Source of the DNA: Mariniphaga sediminis
GTDB taxonomy: Bacteria; Bacteroidota; Bacteroidia; Bacteroidales; Prolixibacteraceae
Length of the DNA: 64,000 nucleotides
Reading direction: 5' to 3'
NCBI RefSeq assembly: GCF_003573545.1
Contig: NZ_QWET01000006.1
Location: 274,052-338,051, forward strand
The notes under the pieces were generated by a model. The model was not told the DNA's origin. It made no database searches and worked only from the letters and a program-made list of their open reading frames with translations. Below are positions 20,119 through 29,319 of the stretch, piece after piece. The position numbers and the translations under genes are program-made. Each line of letters starts with the position of its first letter. Within the stretch, counting starts at the first letter, position 1.

Positions 20119-21564
20119 TTATTCACTATACCCCGGATTTTGTTCCAGTAACTCGTTTAATTCCAAATCAACTTCAGGGATTGGGAATAAATAATCATCC
20201 TCACTAAAATTGGCCAGGTAATCGGGCCGGGTTGTTACTTCATCCAGTATCCTTTTCCGGCAGATGTCAAACCAGCGGTCGCCATTTTCGAAAACCAGTT
20301 CCCAGCTTCTTTCCTGTATCACTGCCTCATCAAATTCTGTTTGCGACATAGAGGTGGTCATTTTGGGATGCAAAGGGTTTTCAACGTACCCGTTTGCCCT
20401 GTCGATCACTTGATTGACAGCATCTACCGCTTGCTGGGTAGGCCCGCCGTTGGCCATATTGGCCGCTTCGGCATAAATTAAAAGCACATCGGCATATCGA
20501 ATTATTGGCCAGTTAGCTGTTGATGCGTATCCGTTGAAATCATCCAATGAAATGTAAAAGAAGAATTTTTTACAAAATGGCGTTTGTTCCGGGAAATCAG
20601 AATAATGCGTTCCATTCCATTCGGTCATAAGATAAGCATCTTTTCTTGCCTGTGCCGGCCAGCTTTTTTCGAAAGTGGTGTCTATTGCAGCATCGCCCCA
20701 ACCGCCATCACCATACACCGAAGGAGCCCAAATCTGAGGATCGGTAGTTTTATCATCAGAGGTAGAATTGTACCCCCACATCATTTCCGGTCCGTATTCG
20801 TTTTCCGGTTTGAAAACATCAACGACATCCGTAACTAACCAATATTTACCTGATTCCATAACTTCCCGGGCCATCTGCTCTGCTTTTTGGTAGTTCGAGG
20901 TTTCATTTAAAGGGAATGTAGCCATGGTTAGGTAAACCTTTGCCAATATACCTTTTGCAGCTCCCTGGGTTGGTTTGCCGGGTGCGTCGGGCCAGGACAA
21001 GGGAAGTTTTGATGCGGCAAATGTCAAGTCACTCACGATTAAACTATACACATCAGAAACTGAAGACCTTGGCATCGGGTTGGAAATCGGGTCCGGCGAT
21101 TCATCCGTAATTAACGGAACTCCACCAAACATCCGTACCAACATAAAATAATTGTGGGCACGTAAAAACATTCCCTGGGCAAGCAGCCTGTCAATCGTTT
21201 CCTGATCTTCGCCTTTTACACGTCCTGCTTTGATTGCCGCAATTGCGCCATTGATACTTTGAATGGATGCGTAATGAACATTCCAAAGCCCATCTCCATT
21301 ATCGGCGCCAATATTTAAGTTTCCTCCAACAAACTGGTCGTCATGGCGGAAAGGGTTATAACCATAACCATAGCCAGACCAATAGTCCCATAGGTGATTT
21401 AAGGATGCCGCGTAAGAAGCCTCGACCTGTGCAGCCGAACTTGAGAAAGTTTCAGGAGAAACAAAACTAAAAGGTTGTTCATCTAAATTTTTACACGAAA
21501 AACCTGTAAAAAAGACGGATAGAAGTAAAGCACAACGCAGTGCGAAATTTATATTTTTTTTCAT
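20119..21564 (-). CDS. SusD/RagB-family surface binding lipoprotein
   Basis: A 481-residue lipoprotein partner of the SusC gene that starts the operon. The signal ends GFSC with Cys24 lipidated. Classic SusD features are visible: SFVSPETFSSSAAQVEASYAA near the N-terminus, helical repeats (LRAHNYFMLVRMFGGVPLITD about 133-153), and the C-terminal QERSWELVFENGDRWFDICR. It belongs to a different subfamily from the SusD at 2856-4541, so the two loci probably bind different glycans. The gap after SusC is 11 bp. Confidence 0.93.
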   Translation of the reverse strand: MKKNINFALRCALLLSVFFTGFSCKNLDEQPFSFVSPETFSSSAAQVEASYAASLNHLWDYWSGYGYGYNPFRHDDQFVGGNLNIGADNGDGLWNVHYASIQSINGAIAAIKAGRVKGEDQETIDRLLAQGMFLRAHNYFMLVRMFGGVPLITDESPDPISNPMPRSSVSDVYSLIVSDLTFAASKLPLSWPDAPGKPTQGAAKGILAKVYLTMATFPLNETSNYQKAEQMAREVMESGKYWLVTDVVDVFKPENEYGPEMMWGYNSTSDDKTTDPQIWAPSVYGDGGWGDAAIDTTFEKSWPAQARKDAYLMTEWNGTHYSDFPEQTPFCKKFFFYISLDDFNGYASTANWPIIRYADVLLIYAEAANMANGGPTQQAVDAVNQVIDRANGYVENPLHPKMTTSMSQTEFDEAVIQERSWELVFENGDRWFDICRKRILDEVTTRPDYLANFSEDDYLFPIPEVDLELNELLEQNPGYSE

Positions 21565-21575
21565 GATAAAACAGT

Positions 21576-24500
21576 TTAGAATGAAACATCAATTCCGAAA
21601 GTGAATGTTTTCGCAGTGGGGTAATTACTCAGGTCAACACCGATCTGGGCATCGTTTCTATTGTATGCACTCACTTCAGGATCGTATCCTGAATAATCTG
21701 TAAGAGTAATCAGATTGGTAGCGCTTATATATAATTTCGCACTGCCCAGGCCAATTTTTTGTGTTAAGCCGGCAGGAATGTTATAAGCCAGTACGATATT
21801 CTTAAGCCTGACATAAGAGCCATCTTCAACCCACCGCTGCAAACGTTCGGAATCTCCACTTCCCAGATTAATTGTACTAACAAGGGCCGCATCCATCCTG
21901 GTTTTTTCATCAATAAAAGCGGGTACATCCGTGTTTTGGTTTTCAGGAGTCCAACGGTCAAGTAACCGTGCACTTGTTCCTTCACTTCCTCTCTCAAGAC
22001 GTATTCTTCCCTGGTTAAATATATCGTTTCCTTTCGAGCCTTGTATAAGGATAGTCATATCGAAGTTTTTATATGACAAGCTATTAGTCCATCCAAAAAT
22101 GAAGTTCGGCATAGAGTTCCCGATAATTTTTATGTCTTCTGTATTAATTTTACCGTCTGCATTCGTATCCGTGTATTTAATATCGCCAGGCAGCTGCCCG
22201 AATTTTGCAGCCTGAGTTGCTTCACTTTCTTTCCAGGTGCCCTCGGTTCCGTATCCATACATTTGGCCAAACGGCTCGCCAACGCGCAGCTGCATAAAAC
22301 CATTTTTAAGACTATACCCGCCATAAGTTGTTCGAAACCTCAACGTTTCATTTTCACCTAAATCCAGTACTTTATTCCGGTTCCATGAAATATTAAACCC
22401 GGTATTCCATCTAAAAGCTCCCACGAAAGGATCGCCGGTGATTGATAATTCGACCCCTTTGTTTTCCACAGAACCAACATTGTCGATAACACTTCTAAGC
22501 CCGGTATATCTTGGTAAGGTGCGATTTAAAAGTAAGTCTTCTGTCTTTTTCTTATATATATCAACAGTAGTAGATAACCGTCCTTTGAAAATGCTTGCAT
22601 CCAAACCAACGTTAAGCTGCGTTGTACTTTCCCACTTAAGGTTTGGATTGGCGGCGCTGGCAATTCTGAACCCTAAATTTGTTGAGCTCCCCCCGTTGTA
22701 TGGGTAGTCGGAACCGGATTCCATTCTGGCAATTGTTTCATACGGGCTAATTGCCTGGTTTCCTGTAATCCCCCAGCTTCCTCTAAATTTCAGGTTTGTA
22801 AACAGGTTTAAATTCTGAACAAAGGGTTCTTTAGACACCCTCCATGCGAGAGAGGCAGATGGGAAATACCCCCATTTATTGTTTTTTCCAAACACAGATG
22901 AACCATCCGCACGGTAGCTCGCTGTTAGCATATATTTATCGGCATAAGCATAGTTAACCCTGCCTAAATAGGAGTTAATCACCCTTTCAGAAACACTTGA
23001 ATATTTAGACGAAATTTCATCTGCTCCGCCTAAATCATTTATTCCGGTCTGGTCAACGGTAAACTTTGAGGCCACTAAACCGGAACCCTGATATTTATCG
23101 TACTGTTGCTCTGCAACAGCTATTGCCGTTAACTTATGAGTACTATTAAAGGTTTTATCGTAGGAAAGAATATTCGAATTTTGATAATGCGAATTTACTT
23201 GTTCGGTGAGAGTACCATATCCCACAACCCCTCCAACGGGTTTACCTTCCCAGGTTTTGCTGTTGTAGTAACTCTTATCATTAACATTGGAAATAGCTGC
23301 TCCTCCCGAAATTTTCAATTTCAACCCATCAATAATTTCATATTCAATGTATGTATTGACATTATTTCTGATGGTGTGATTCTGGATATCGGGCTCCACA
23401 GTTGCAGCCAGCGGATTCCAGGTGTCGTACGCTCCATATCCAACCGGGTGGCTATTGTAATTTCCGTTGGCATCGTAAGGAGGCGTTGTAGGATCCCAGC
23501 GGGGGGCAATGTTTACCGCCTGCCCCAGAAAACTTAATGCAGTCCCGCCGCCATAAGGAGGAGAACTTCCAAATTCTTTTGAACCTCCCCAATTCAATTC
23601 AAAGCTCACCTTTTCAGTAATGTCAGCGCTAAAGTTTGCCCGAAGCGTAAAACGCTCGTATTCAGAATTCAGCAAAATCCCTTGTTGATCCAGGTATCCC
23701 CCGGATACCATATATCGCATATTTTCCGTTCCTCCCCCCATCGACAATTGATGATTTTGGATTGGAGCTATCCGGTATATTTCATCCTGCCAATCGGTTC
23801 CGCCGGTTCTTTCCAGTTCCTGAATTTGCTGTTCCGTAAAAATGGGCACCGGGGTTCCCGACCCGTTTTGGGTGGCTCTAAATGCATTACGTGTCCTAGC
23901 ATAATCAGCAGCCCCCATTATATCAAGCTTAGATCGAATAGACTGGGAACCGTAACTATAACTGTAGTTAATGGTGGGTTTCCCTTTTTTACCCCTTTTG
24001 GTTGTAACCAGGATTACCCCATTTGCCCCCATCGATCCGTAAATGGCAGTAGCAGAAGCATCTTTCAAAATCTCTAATGATTCAATATCATTGGGATTAA
24101 TTGAATTAAGGTTTCCACCTTGCAGTCCATCAATTACCACCAGGGCATTATTCCCTCCATTGATTGAGTTCATCCCCCTGACACGGATGGTTGTTTGTGC
24201 ACCGGGAGCACCGGCAGTATTCAATACCAAAACACCGGAAGCACGTCCCTGCAAAGCCTGGTCGACCCGTTGCATGGGCATTTGCGTAAGTTCATCTCCT
24301 TTTACCGAACTTACAGAACCAGTAATGTCACTTTTCTTTTGAGTGCCATAACCTATGGCAATAACTTCTTCAATACCAATTGTACTTTCATACATTACCA
24401 GGTTGATATTGGTTTTTCCTGAAACATTAACTTCCTGCGTTTCCATGCCCATAAAGGAAAACTGAAGAACATCCCCTTCTGCAACATCAGATAAAGTGTA

Positions 24501-25031
24501 TTTTCCTTCAGCATTTGTAATGGTTCCCTGTGTGCTTCCTTTGACTATAATTGTCACACCTGGCAAAGGCAAACCATTCCTGTCTGTCACCTTTCCGGAA
24601 ATTTCCTTTTTCTGTTGAACAGCATCCTCTATAACAGACACACTGGGCACCCTTACTTTTTCTTCTTTGGATACTCCAATAACTATTTGTCTGTTATTTA
24701 TAAAATAGATGTTATTGGTACCTGCAAATAACTTATCCAAAATGGATTCAATTTTCTCATTTTTAACATGGACAGAAACTTTTCTATCTAAATCTATTTG
24801 CTGTTTCTGATAGAAAAAAATGAATTCACTTTGTTCTTCAATCTCAGAAATTATTTCCCGAATTGTTTTGTTTTCCAATTCTAAAGAAAATTTAGTTACC
24901 TGAGAATAGGAATTGGAACTAACAGCAACTGTAGTGCTTAAAATGATAAGAAACAGAATTAAACGCATAATTTGCATTACTTTAGAGAGATAAACATACA
25001 GTTCTCCCCATGGTTTTAGCATTTTTTTCAT
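21576..25031 (-). CDS. SusC/RagA TonB-dependent outer-membrane transporter with STN domain
   Basis: 1151 residues. Signal in the first 45; STN domain about 47-119 (SLELENKTIREIISEIEEQS); carboxypeptidase-regulatory-like domain about 142-213 (EISGKVTDRNGLPLPG); the GIEEVIAIGYGTQKKSDITG stretch about 219-238; plug to about 350 with the usual VRVPG-like VRGMNSINGGNN motif; then the barrel ending in the aromatic-rich TFGIDVSF. It sits downstream of fecR and a sigma gene, so signal-transducing uptake is expected. A terminator-like hairpin separates it from fecR, implying its own promoter. Confidence 0.95.
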   Translation of the reverse strand: MKKMLKPWGELYVYLSKVMQIMRLILFLIILSTTVAVSSNSYSQVTKFSLELENKTIREIISEIEEQSEFIFFYQKQQIDLDRKVSVHVKNEKIESILDKLFAGTNNIYFINNRQIVIGVSKEEKVRVPSVSVIEDAVQQKKEISGKVTDRNGLPLPGVTIIVKGSTQGTITNAEGKYTLSDVAEGDVLQFSFMGMETQEVNVSGKTNINLVMYESTIGIEEVIAIGYGTQKKSDITGSVSSVKGDELTQMPMQRVDQALQGRASGVLVLNTAGAPGAQTTIRVRGMNSINGGNNALVVIDGLQGGNLNSINPNDIESLEILKDASATAIYGSMGANGVILVTTKRGKKGKPTINYSYSYGSQSIRSKLDIMGAADYARTRNAFRATQNGSGTPVPIFTEQQIQELERTGGTDWQDEIYRIAPIQNHQLSMGGGTENMRYMVSGGYLDQQGILLNSEYERFTLRANFSADITEKVSFELNWGGSKEFGSSPPYGGGTALSFLGQAVNIAPRWDPTTPPYDANGNYNSHPVGYGAYDTWNPLAATVEPDIQNHTIRNNVNTYIEYEIIDGLKLKISGGAAISNVNDKSYYNSKTWEGKPVGGVVGYGTLTEQVNSHYQNSNILSYDKTFNSTHKLTAIAVAEQQYDKYQGSGLVASKFTVDQTGINDLGGADEISSKYSSVSERVINSYLGRVNYAYADKYMLTASYRADGSSVFGKNNKWGYFPSASLAWRVSKEPFVQNLNLFTNLKFRGSWGITGNQAISPYETIARMESGSDYPYNGGSSTNLGFRIASAANPNLKWESTTQLNVGLDASIFKGRLSTTVDIYKKKTEDLLLNRTLPRYTGLRSVIDNVGSVENKGVELSITGDPFVGAFRWNTGFNISWNRNKVLDLGENETLRFRTTYGGYSLKNGFMQLRVGEPFGQMYGYGTEGTWKESEATQAAKFGQLPGDIKYTDTNADGKINTEDIKIIGNSMPNFIFGWTNSLSYKNFDMTILIQGSKGNDIFNQGRIRLERGSEGTSARLLDRWTPENQNTDVPAFIDEKTRMDAALVSTINLGSGDSERLQRWVEDGSYVRLKNIVLAYNIPAGLTQKIGLGSAKLYISATNLITLTDYSGYDPEVSAYNRNDAQIGVDLSNYPTAKTFTFGIDVSF

Positions 25032-25071
25032 AAATTTGTTCGATTTTTATTTATAACAATAAGGATTACTT

Positions 25072-25110
25072 AAAAACCGGGATTTGTTTTGCCGCTCATC
25101 CCGGTTTTTT
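25072..25110. terminator. Terminator-like hairpin between fecR and susC (second locus)
   Basis: AAAAACCGGGAT (25072-25083) pairs with ATCCCGGTTTTT (25098-25109), a stem of about 12 bp with T runs on both strands. On the minus strand it lies just after the fecR stop (25141) and before the susC start, so sigma-fecR transcripts probably end here. Confidence 0.7.
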
Positions 25111-25140
25111 ATTTAGTTACATAAGTTTATATCATAGGCA

Positions 25141-26319
25141 TTACTCTTTTATTTTAATTACTATATTATTTTCTCGCTTTTGAATTTCAAATGGAATAGA
25201 AAACGAAATATTCTCAAGTACCTGGTGCAGCTCTTCTGCTAAATCGAGTTTCCCTGTAAACAATGTTTTCTTCCCGTTTCCTTCTACAATTATTTTTTGA
25301 TTATAAAATCGCTCCAGTTTTTTCAGAACTTCGCTAATGGTTTCATCTTCAAACATGAGATAGCCATTTATCCAGGAAGAATACAATTCGATATTCACTT
25401 TATCTTTCTCGATCAAACGGTCTTCTTTATTGTACGTTATGCGTTCTCCGGGATTAAGATCAATTTCGCGGGCAAAAGTTTTGTTCTCTTTAGCCGACAC
25501 TTTCCCTGAAAGTAAAATGGTTTGGGAAGTTTGATCCCCCGGATAGGAAGTTACGTTAAAACGTGTACCGGTTACTTTAATCCTCATATCCGAAATGATG
25601 ACATGAAAAGGCTGCGAAGGATTGGATGTAACATCAAAAAATGCTTCTCCTGATAAATATACTTCGCGCTTATCATCCTCAAAACGGGAAGAATATAATA
25701 ACTGGCTTCCTGCATTTAGCCAAACAGTTGTTCCATCGGCCAATGTAACTTTCGATTGTTTCCCGTATGGAACAATCAATCGGTTCGGTTCAGCATCTCT
25801 TGTATTCTCATTGTTTTTCAGCAGCCTGTCATTTACCCGTATTTCTTCCCCTTTTTTACCGTAAACAATCTCTGAATGATCGGAGTCTATTTTTATTTCT
25901 TCCCCATTATCCAAAATAAGCTTGGTTTCAGTGTAACCGGTTAATTCATTTGTTGGAAGCATAAATTCTGAATTATTCCCGGAAAAATAATACCATACCG
26001 AGGCCACCAGAAATATTACTACAATTGATGCCGCAATGCGTAAAAACAAATTTGGATGAAAACGTCTTTTCTTTTTGCTTTCATTCAAAATATTTTCCCA
26101 GGTTTGTAATTTCCGGATTGGTTCGGTTTTTATTTTTTCATCGTCGAAAAAGCGAATGAGTTGACGCGCCTTGTCAAAATCCTCCTTACAATCAGGAAAT
26201 TCCTTTATCATCATCCGATAGTAGTCATCCAGATCTGGTCTTTCATTCCTTACCCAACCGCAAAAATCGATATTGAGTAAAAAATCTCCGAGTGAATATT
26301 TCTTGAAATCTTTTTTCAT
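25141..26319 (-). CDS. FecR-family anti-sigma factor
   Basis: A 392-residue single-span anti-sigma protein. Cytoplasmic part 1-92, membrane span about 93-113 (IAASIVVIFLVASVWYYF), and a periplasmic FecR domain about 185-290 (VTLADGTTVWLNAGSQLLYSS, GEAFFDVTSNPSQPFHV). The C-terminal DUF4974-type region has MFEDETISEVLKKLERFYNQ. The gap to the sigma gene is 237 bp, longer than in the first locus. Its partners are taken to be the sigma at 26557-27183 and the SusC downstream. Confidence 0.93.
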   Translation of the reverse strand: MKKDFKKYSLGDFLLNIDFCGWVRNERPDLDDYYRMMIKEFPDCKEDFDKARQLIRFFDDEKIKTEPIRKLQTWENILNESKKKRRFHPNLFLRIAASIVVIFLVASVWYYFSGNNSEFMLPTNELTGYTETKLILDNGEEIKIDSDHSEIVYGKKGEEIRVNDRLLKNNENTRDAEPNRLIVPYGKQSKVTLADGTTVWLNAGSQLLYSSRFEDDKREVYLSGEAFFDVTSNPSQPFHVIISDMRIKVTGTRFNVTSYPGDQTSQTILLSGKVSAKENKTFAREIDLNPGERITYNKEDRLIEKDKVNIELYSSWINGYLMFEDETISEVLKKLERFYNQKIIVEGNGKKTLFTGKLDLAEELHQVLENISFSIPFEIQKRENNIVIKIKE

Positions 26320-26556
26320 ACTACATACAATAAGTAGCAGTTAGCTATAATACATAGACATTTTTTTACAAAAAAGTCATATTTTTTTCTGTCACATGAT
26401 ACAAGAACAGTCTCAAACAGCTAAATACCAATCCAATAGAATTCCCAAATCTTCCAACAGATTAATGTCGTGTGAAAGGTATTTGGTATTCATTCATCAC
26501 TTTTCTATAATGTCGTTCGATGTGTTATCCTTATAACATATCATTCCGGAAAAATA

Positions 26557-27183
26557 TCAGGAGAACGATATATTCCGGGACCGCATGAGCATAAAAAAAA
26601 CAAGATTGGAATATTCACTATTTCCAAATTTCTCTTTTAAACTTTTGATTGTTCGGTACAGCAACGTTCTGCAAGATTCGACGCTGATATTCATCAGTTC
26701 TGATATCTGAGCATATTCAAACCCACAGTTAAACCGTAAATACAAAGCTTCTTTTTGTTTATTGGTAAGGTTTTCTTTTACCATATTCAAAAACCTGTCG
26801 CGTGTTTCTTCCGTATCTTTCGAAATAACAGTATGCTCAATACTGTATGTGATATTAAAATTTATTGTGCCCGACTCTGCAACGGGAATCAGCTTCTGAG
26901 TCTTTCGTTGCTGATACAATATTTGATTTTTTATGGATTTTAACAGGAAGAACTTAATATTGTTAATCTGTTTCCCATTCCCTTTATTTCGAATTAAATC
27001 CACAAAAATATTTTGAATACAATCTTCAACAAGGTAGCGGTCGGATGAATATTTCATGCCGAAATTTAACAGGACATCAAAAAAGTCGAAATATAAAGCG
27101 GAAAGTGCTTCCCGATCTCCGTCAATGAATTTTTGCCATATATCCTTATAAGAATCATTTTTCGTACTTCCAGACATAGACAT
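26557..27183 (-). CDS. ECF-type RNA polymerase sigma-70 factor
   Basis: A 208-residue sigma factor with region 2 about 25-95 (YLVEDCIQNIFVDLIRNKGN) and region 4 about 135-195 (LTNKQKEALYLRFNCGFEYAQ and SVESCRTLLYRTIKSLKEK). It begins the second minus-strand regulator/SusCD locus. It is divergent in sequence from the first locus's sigma, fitting a separate regulon. The start is the ATG at 27183; a second Met follows two codons on. Confidence 0.93.
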   Translation of the reverse strand: MSMSGSTKNDSYKDIWQKFIDGDREALSALYFDFFDVLLNFGMKYSSDRYLVEDCIQNIFVDLIRNKGNGKQINNIKFFLLKSIKNQILYQQRKTQKLIPVAESGTINFNITYSIEHTVISKDTEETRDRFLNMVKENLTNKQKEALYLRFNCGFEYAQISELMNISVESCRTLLYRTIKSLKEKFGNSEYSNLVFFMLMRSRNISFS

Positions 27184-27558
27184 ACCTAAAAATTAATGAT
27201 AAAAACAAAATATTCATTTTACTACCGGTACCATGCAAGTTATATCCCTGAAAAGTGTTGGTCTTCCAACTAAGGTATAAGTTACATTTTAAATCCCTGA
27301 GCGCCAAATTTAATAATTTTTAACATTGAAATTCAGTTTGGCTCGAACGAATCAAGGGATCCTCCCATAATCCAACTTAGTTTGAATTCGAATCAGAATA
27401 TGTTGGGGTAAATAATAAGCAGTAAATAAGATTGGGTAGCAGGATTCAAATATTGTTTTGATACTAACTGTTATTGATAGGTTAAACTGCATCTTAAAAA
27501 CCAACTCTCTTTCCCAATATAACAGTCAATACGTTTTTTATATTTCTCTCGTAACATA
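27184..27558. other. Non-coding gap upstream of the second sigma gene
   Basis: 375 bp with no supportable gene. The minus strand has TAAATTTG at 27305-27312, an exact TAnnTTTG that could be a distant promoter for the sigma gene (leader about 115 nt), but no good -33 box was seen. The right end runs into the dnaE remnant. Confidence 0.4.
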
Positions 27559-28076
27559 GTAAACGAAGCCCGGCGAAAAGGCGCCACCATCGAACTGCCG
27601 TGTGTAAACCACAGCAACAACGCCACATCGTTCGCCCTGTTTCATACTTCATTCAAAGAATTCGCCCTTTCCCAGCTTCCGTACGAAAAAAATTGAAGAT
27701 GCCTACGACGAGATCGAACTGGTGGGCTTTCTGGTAAGCATGGATATTTTCGACATGCTCCAGACCCGTTTCAGAGGGGAAGTACAGGCCAAAAATAATG
27801 CATTGTGTAGGGAAAAAGGTGCGGATGGCAGGACGGCTTGTGACTATTAAATACGTGCGTACAATAAAGAATGAAATAATGCATTTTGGTACCTTCTTCG
27901 ATTCCACCGGTGAATTTTTTGATACAGTACATTTTCCACAATCATTGAAGAACTATCCGTTCCGTGGCGACGGTGTTTACCTGATACTGGGCAAAGTGGT
28001 GGAAGAGTTCGGATTTCCCTCGCTGGAGGTGAAAAAGATGGCAAAACTGCCGTACAAGCCCAGCCCCAAAGCCTGA
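27559..28076 (+). pseudogene. dnaE: Decayed C-terminal remnant of a DNA polymerase III alpha (DnaE-type) gene
   Basis: Three reading frames together give a DnaE-like tail. From 27559, VNEARRKGATIELPCVN is joined abruptly to a segment ending LSQLPYEK, which looks like a large internal deletion. After a seven-A run at 27686-27692 a +1 shift is needed to read IEDAYDEIELVGFLVSMD. Another shift near 27800-27812 leads to VGKKVRMAGRLVTIKYVRT and MHFGTFFDSTGEFFDTVHF, ending KMAKLPYKP before the stop at 28074-28076. The tail matches Bacteroidota accessory DnaE (DnaE2-like) C-termini as I know them. The polymerase catalytic domain is absent, so it is non-functional. The A-run shift could be a sequencing error, but the deletion could not. 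Confidence 0.78.
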
Positions 28077-28189
28077 GGTGCTATACATATATTTGGGCAG
28101 GCTCTCCCCGCTCCTGCCTTCAAATACTCTAAATTCAACAGAAAATTCATAAATTGGGGTATTGCAACTTACATTTATCGTATTGAAAC

Positions 28190-29056
28190 ATGAGCATTAC
28201 AATTAAAATAACAGGGGCTTCGGGTTATTTGGGAAAAATTATTTCCGGGGAACTGCATAAAAAGGGTTACGAAGTTTCGGGAATTGACCGTGAATTATTG
28301 TACGGGCCTGCAGAAAGGATTGGCGACACAATAAAGAATGCTACCGTTCTCATTAACCTGGCGGGAGCGCCGGTTTTACAGCGATGGACAGCCAAAAACA
28401 AAAAAGAAATTTATGACAGCCGGGTGTTAACAACAGAAAACCTAGTACGGGCCATTAAAATTCTGCCCCCCGGGAAGCGCCCCCAAAAGGTGATTTCAGC
28501 TTCGGCTGTCGGTATTTATATGCCCGGGCACACACATACGGAAATCAGCCAGAATTTTAACACCGGCTTCTTAGGTCGGGTGGTTACCCATTGGGAGGCT
28601 GCGTGGAATAGTCTGCCCGAAAATATCCCGCTCACCATTTTCCGTATTGCCGTTGTACTGGGAAAAGAGTCGGCGACCATAAAAAAAATGCTGTTGCCTT
28701 TGAAATCAGGCCTGGGCGGAAGAATCGGCAGCGGAAAACAGCCTTTCCCTTTTGTACACGAAAAAGATGTGGCCCGCGCTTTTACATGGGCTGCGGAATC
28801 TCCCGGCAGTAATGGTATTTACAACCTGGCTGCGCCTCACCTTATTACCAACGCAGAATTTACCCGTGCGTTTGCCAAAACGCTTCACCGGCCAGCTATT
28901 CTCCCTGTTCCAACGCTGGCATTGCGAATGCTTTTCGGAAAAGCTGCCACCATGCTCACAGAAAGTCCCGCTGTTATCCCGGATGCCCTGAAAGCGAAAG
29001 ACTTTCATTTTCAATATCCCACCATCGAAACAACTTTACAGGAGATTTTAAAATAG
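28190..29056 (+). CDS. TIGR01777-family NAD(P)-dependent epimerase/SDR39U1-like protein
   Basis: A 288-residue extended-SDR protein. The Rossmann motif is TGASGYLG near residues 8-15. INLAGAPVLQRWTAKNKKEI (about 55-74) and SASAVGIYMPG are characteristic of the TIGR01777 family, and the C-terminus (about 240-288) fits the DUF1731 tail with ESPAVIPDALKAKDFHFQYP. The catalytic Tyr region is the VGIYMPG stretch. Its substrate is not established for the family. It follows the dnaE remnant on the same strand with a 113-bp gap and probably has its own promoter. Confidence 0.9.
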   Translation: MSITIKITGASGYLGKIISGELHKKGYEVSGIDRELLYGPAERIGDTIKNATVLINLAGAPVLQRWTAKNKKEIYDSRVLTTENLVRAIKILPPGKRPQKVISASAVGIYMPGHTHTEISQNFNTGFLGRVVTHWEAAWNSLPENIPLTIFRIAVVLGKESATIKKMLLPLKSGLGGRIGSGKQPFPFVHEKDVARAFTWAAESPGSNGIYNLAAPHLITNAEFTRAFAKTLHRPAILPVPTLALRMLFGKAATMLTESPAVIPDALKAKDFHFQYPTIETTLQEILK

Positions 29057-29104
29057 CCTTTGGTTTTTTAGAATCAGTCAAAAAAGTTGTGGTTCAATTT
29101 CGGG

Positions 29105-29254
29105 ATGGATAAAAAAAGGTCGTTTCGCCAATGTAACGTTTGTGGTTATTTCAGCAACTTCGGAGCCCTGGTATTCTGCTGGTGACAGGAAATAAGTGAG
29201 GTAGCATTAAAAATGAATGCTCTTGAGGAGGCACAACGAGTTCATTCATTTTAG
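29105..29254 (+). pseudogene. Zinc-ribbon-like micro-reading-frame interrupted by in-frame TGA
   Basis: From ATG at 29105 a 26-codon frame encodes a basic start, then CNVCG (Cys10, Cys13) and FCW (Cys25), and meets TGA at 29183-29185 (codon 27). The same frame continues without further stops for 22 codons (QEISEVALKMNALEEAQRV...) to TAG at 29252-29254. The pattern CxxC...CxC would be a complete zinc ribbon if codon 27 were TGC or TGT, a one-base change. It is either a nonsense-mutated small gene or a recoded TGA. No obvious selenocysteine hairpin follows. It lies 48 bp after the epimerase gene. Confidence 0.4.
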
Positions 29255-29271
29255 CGGAACGAATAAAAAAA

Positions 29272-29294
29272 GCCACCCCAAAAAACAGGGTGGC
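29272..29294 (-). terminator. Terminator after the sugar isomerase-like gene
   Basis: On the minus strand a GCCACCC/GGGTGGC stem (29288-29294 and 29272-29278) with a T-rich loop is followed by seven T. It lies 25 bp past the stop of the 29320-30189 gene. Confidence 0.8.
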
Positions 29295-29319
29295 CATGTA
29301 AGGTGAAAGAATTATAAAA

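Noticed and set aside
29183..29185. Firm selenoprotein call for the TGA frame
   Set aside because: No selenocysteine insertion hairpin or Sec machinery is visible in the window; kept only as a hypothesis.
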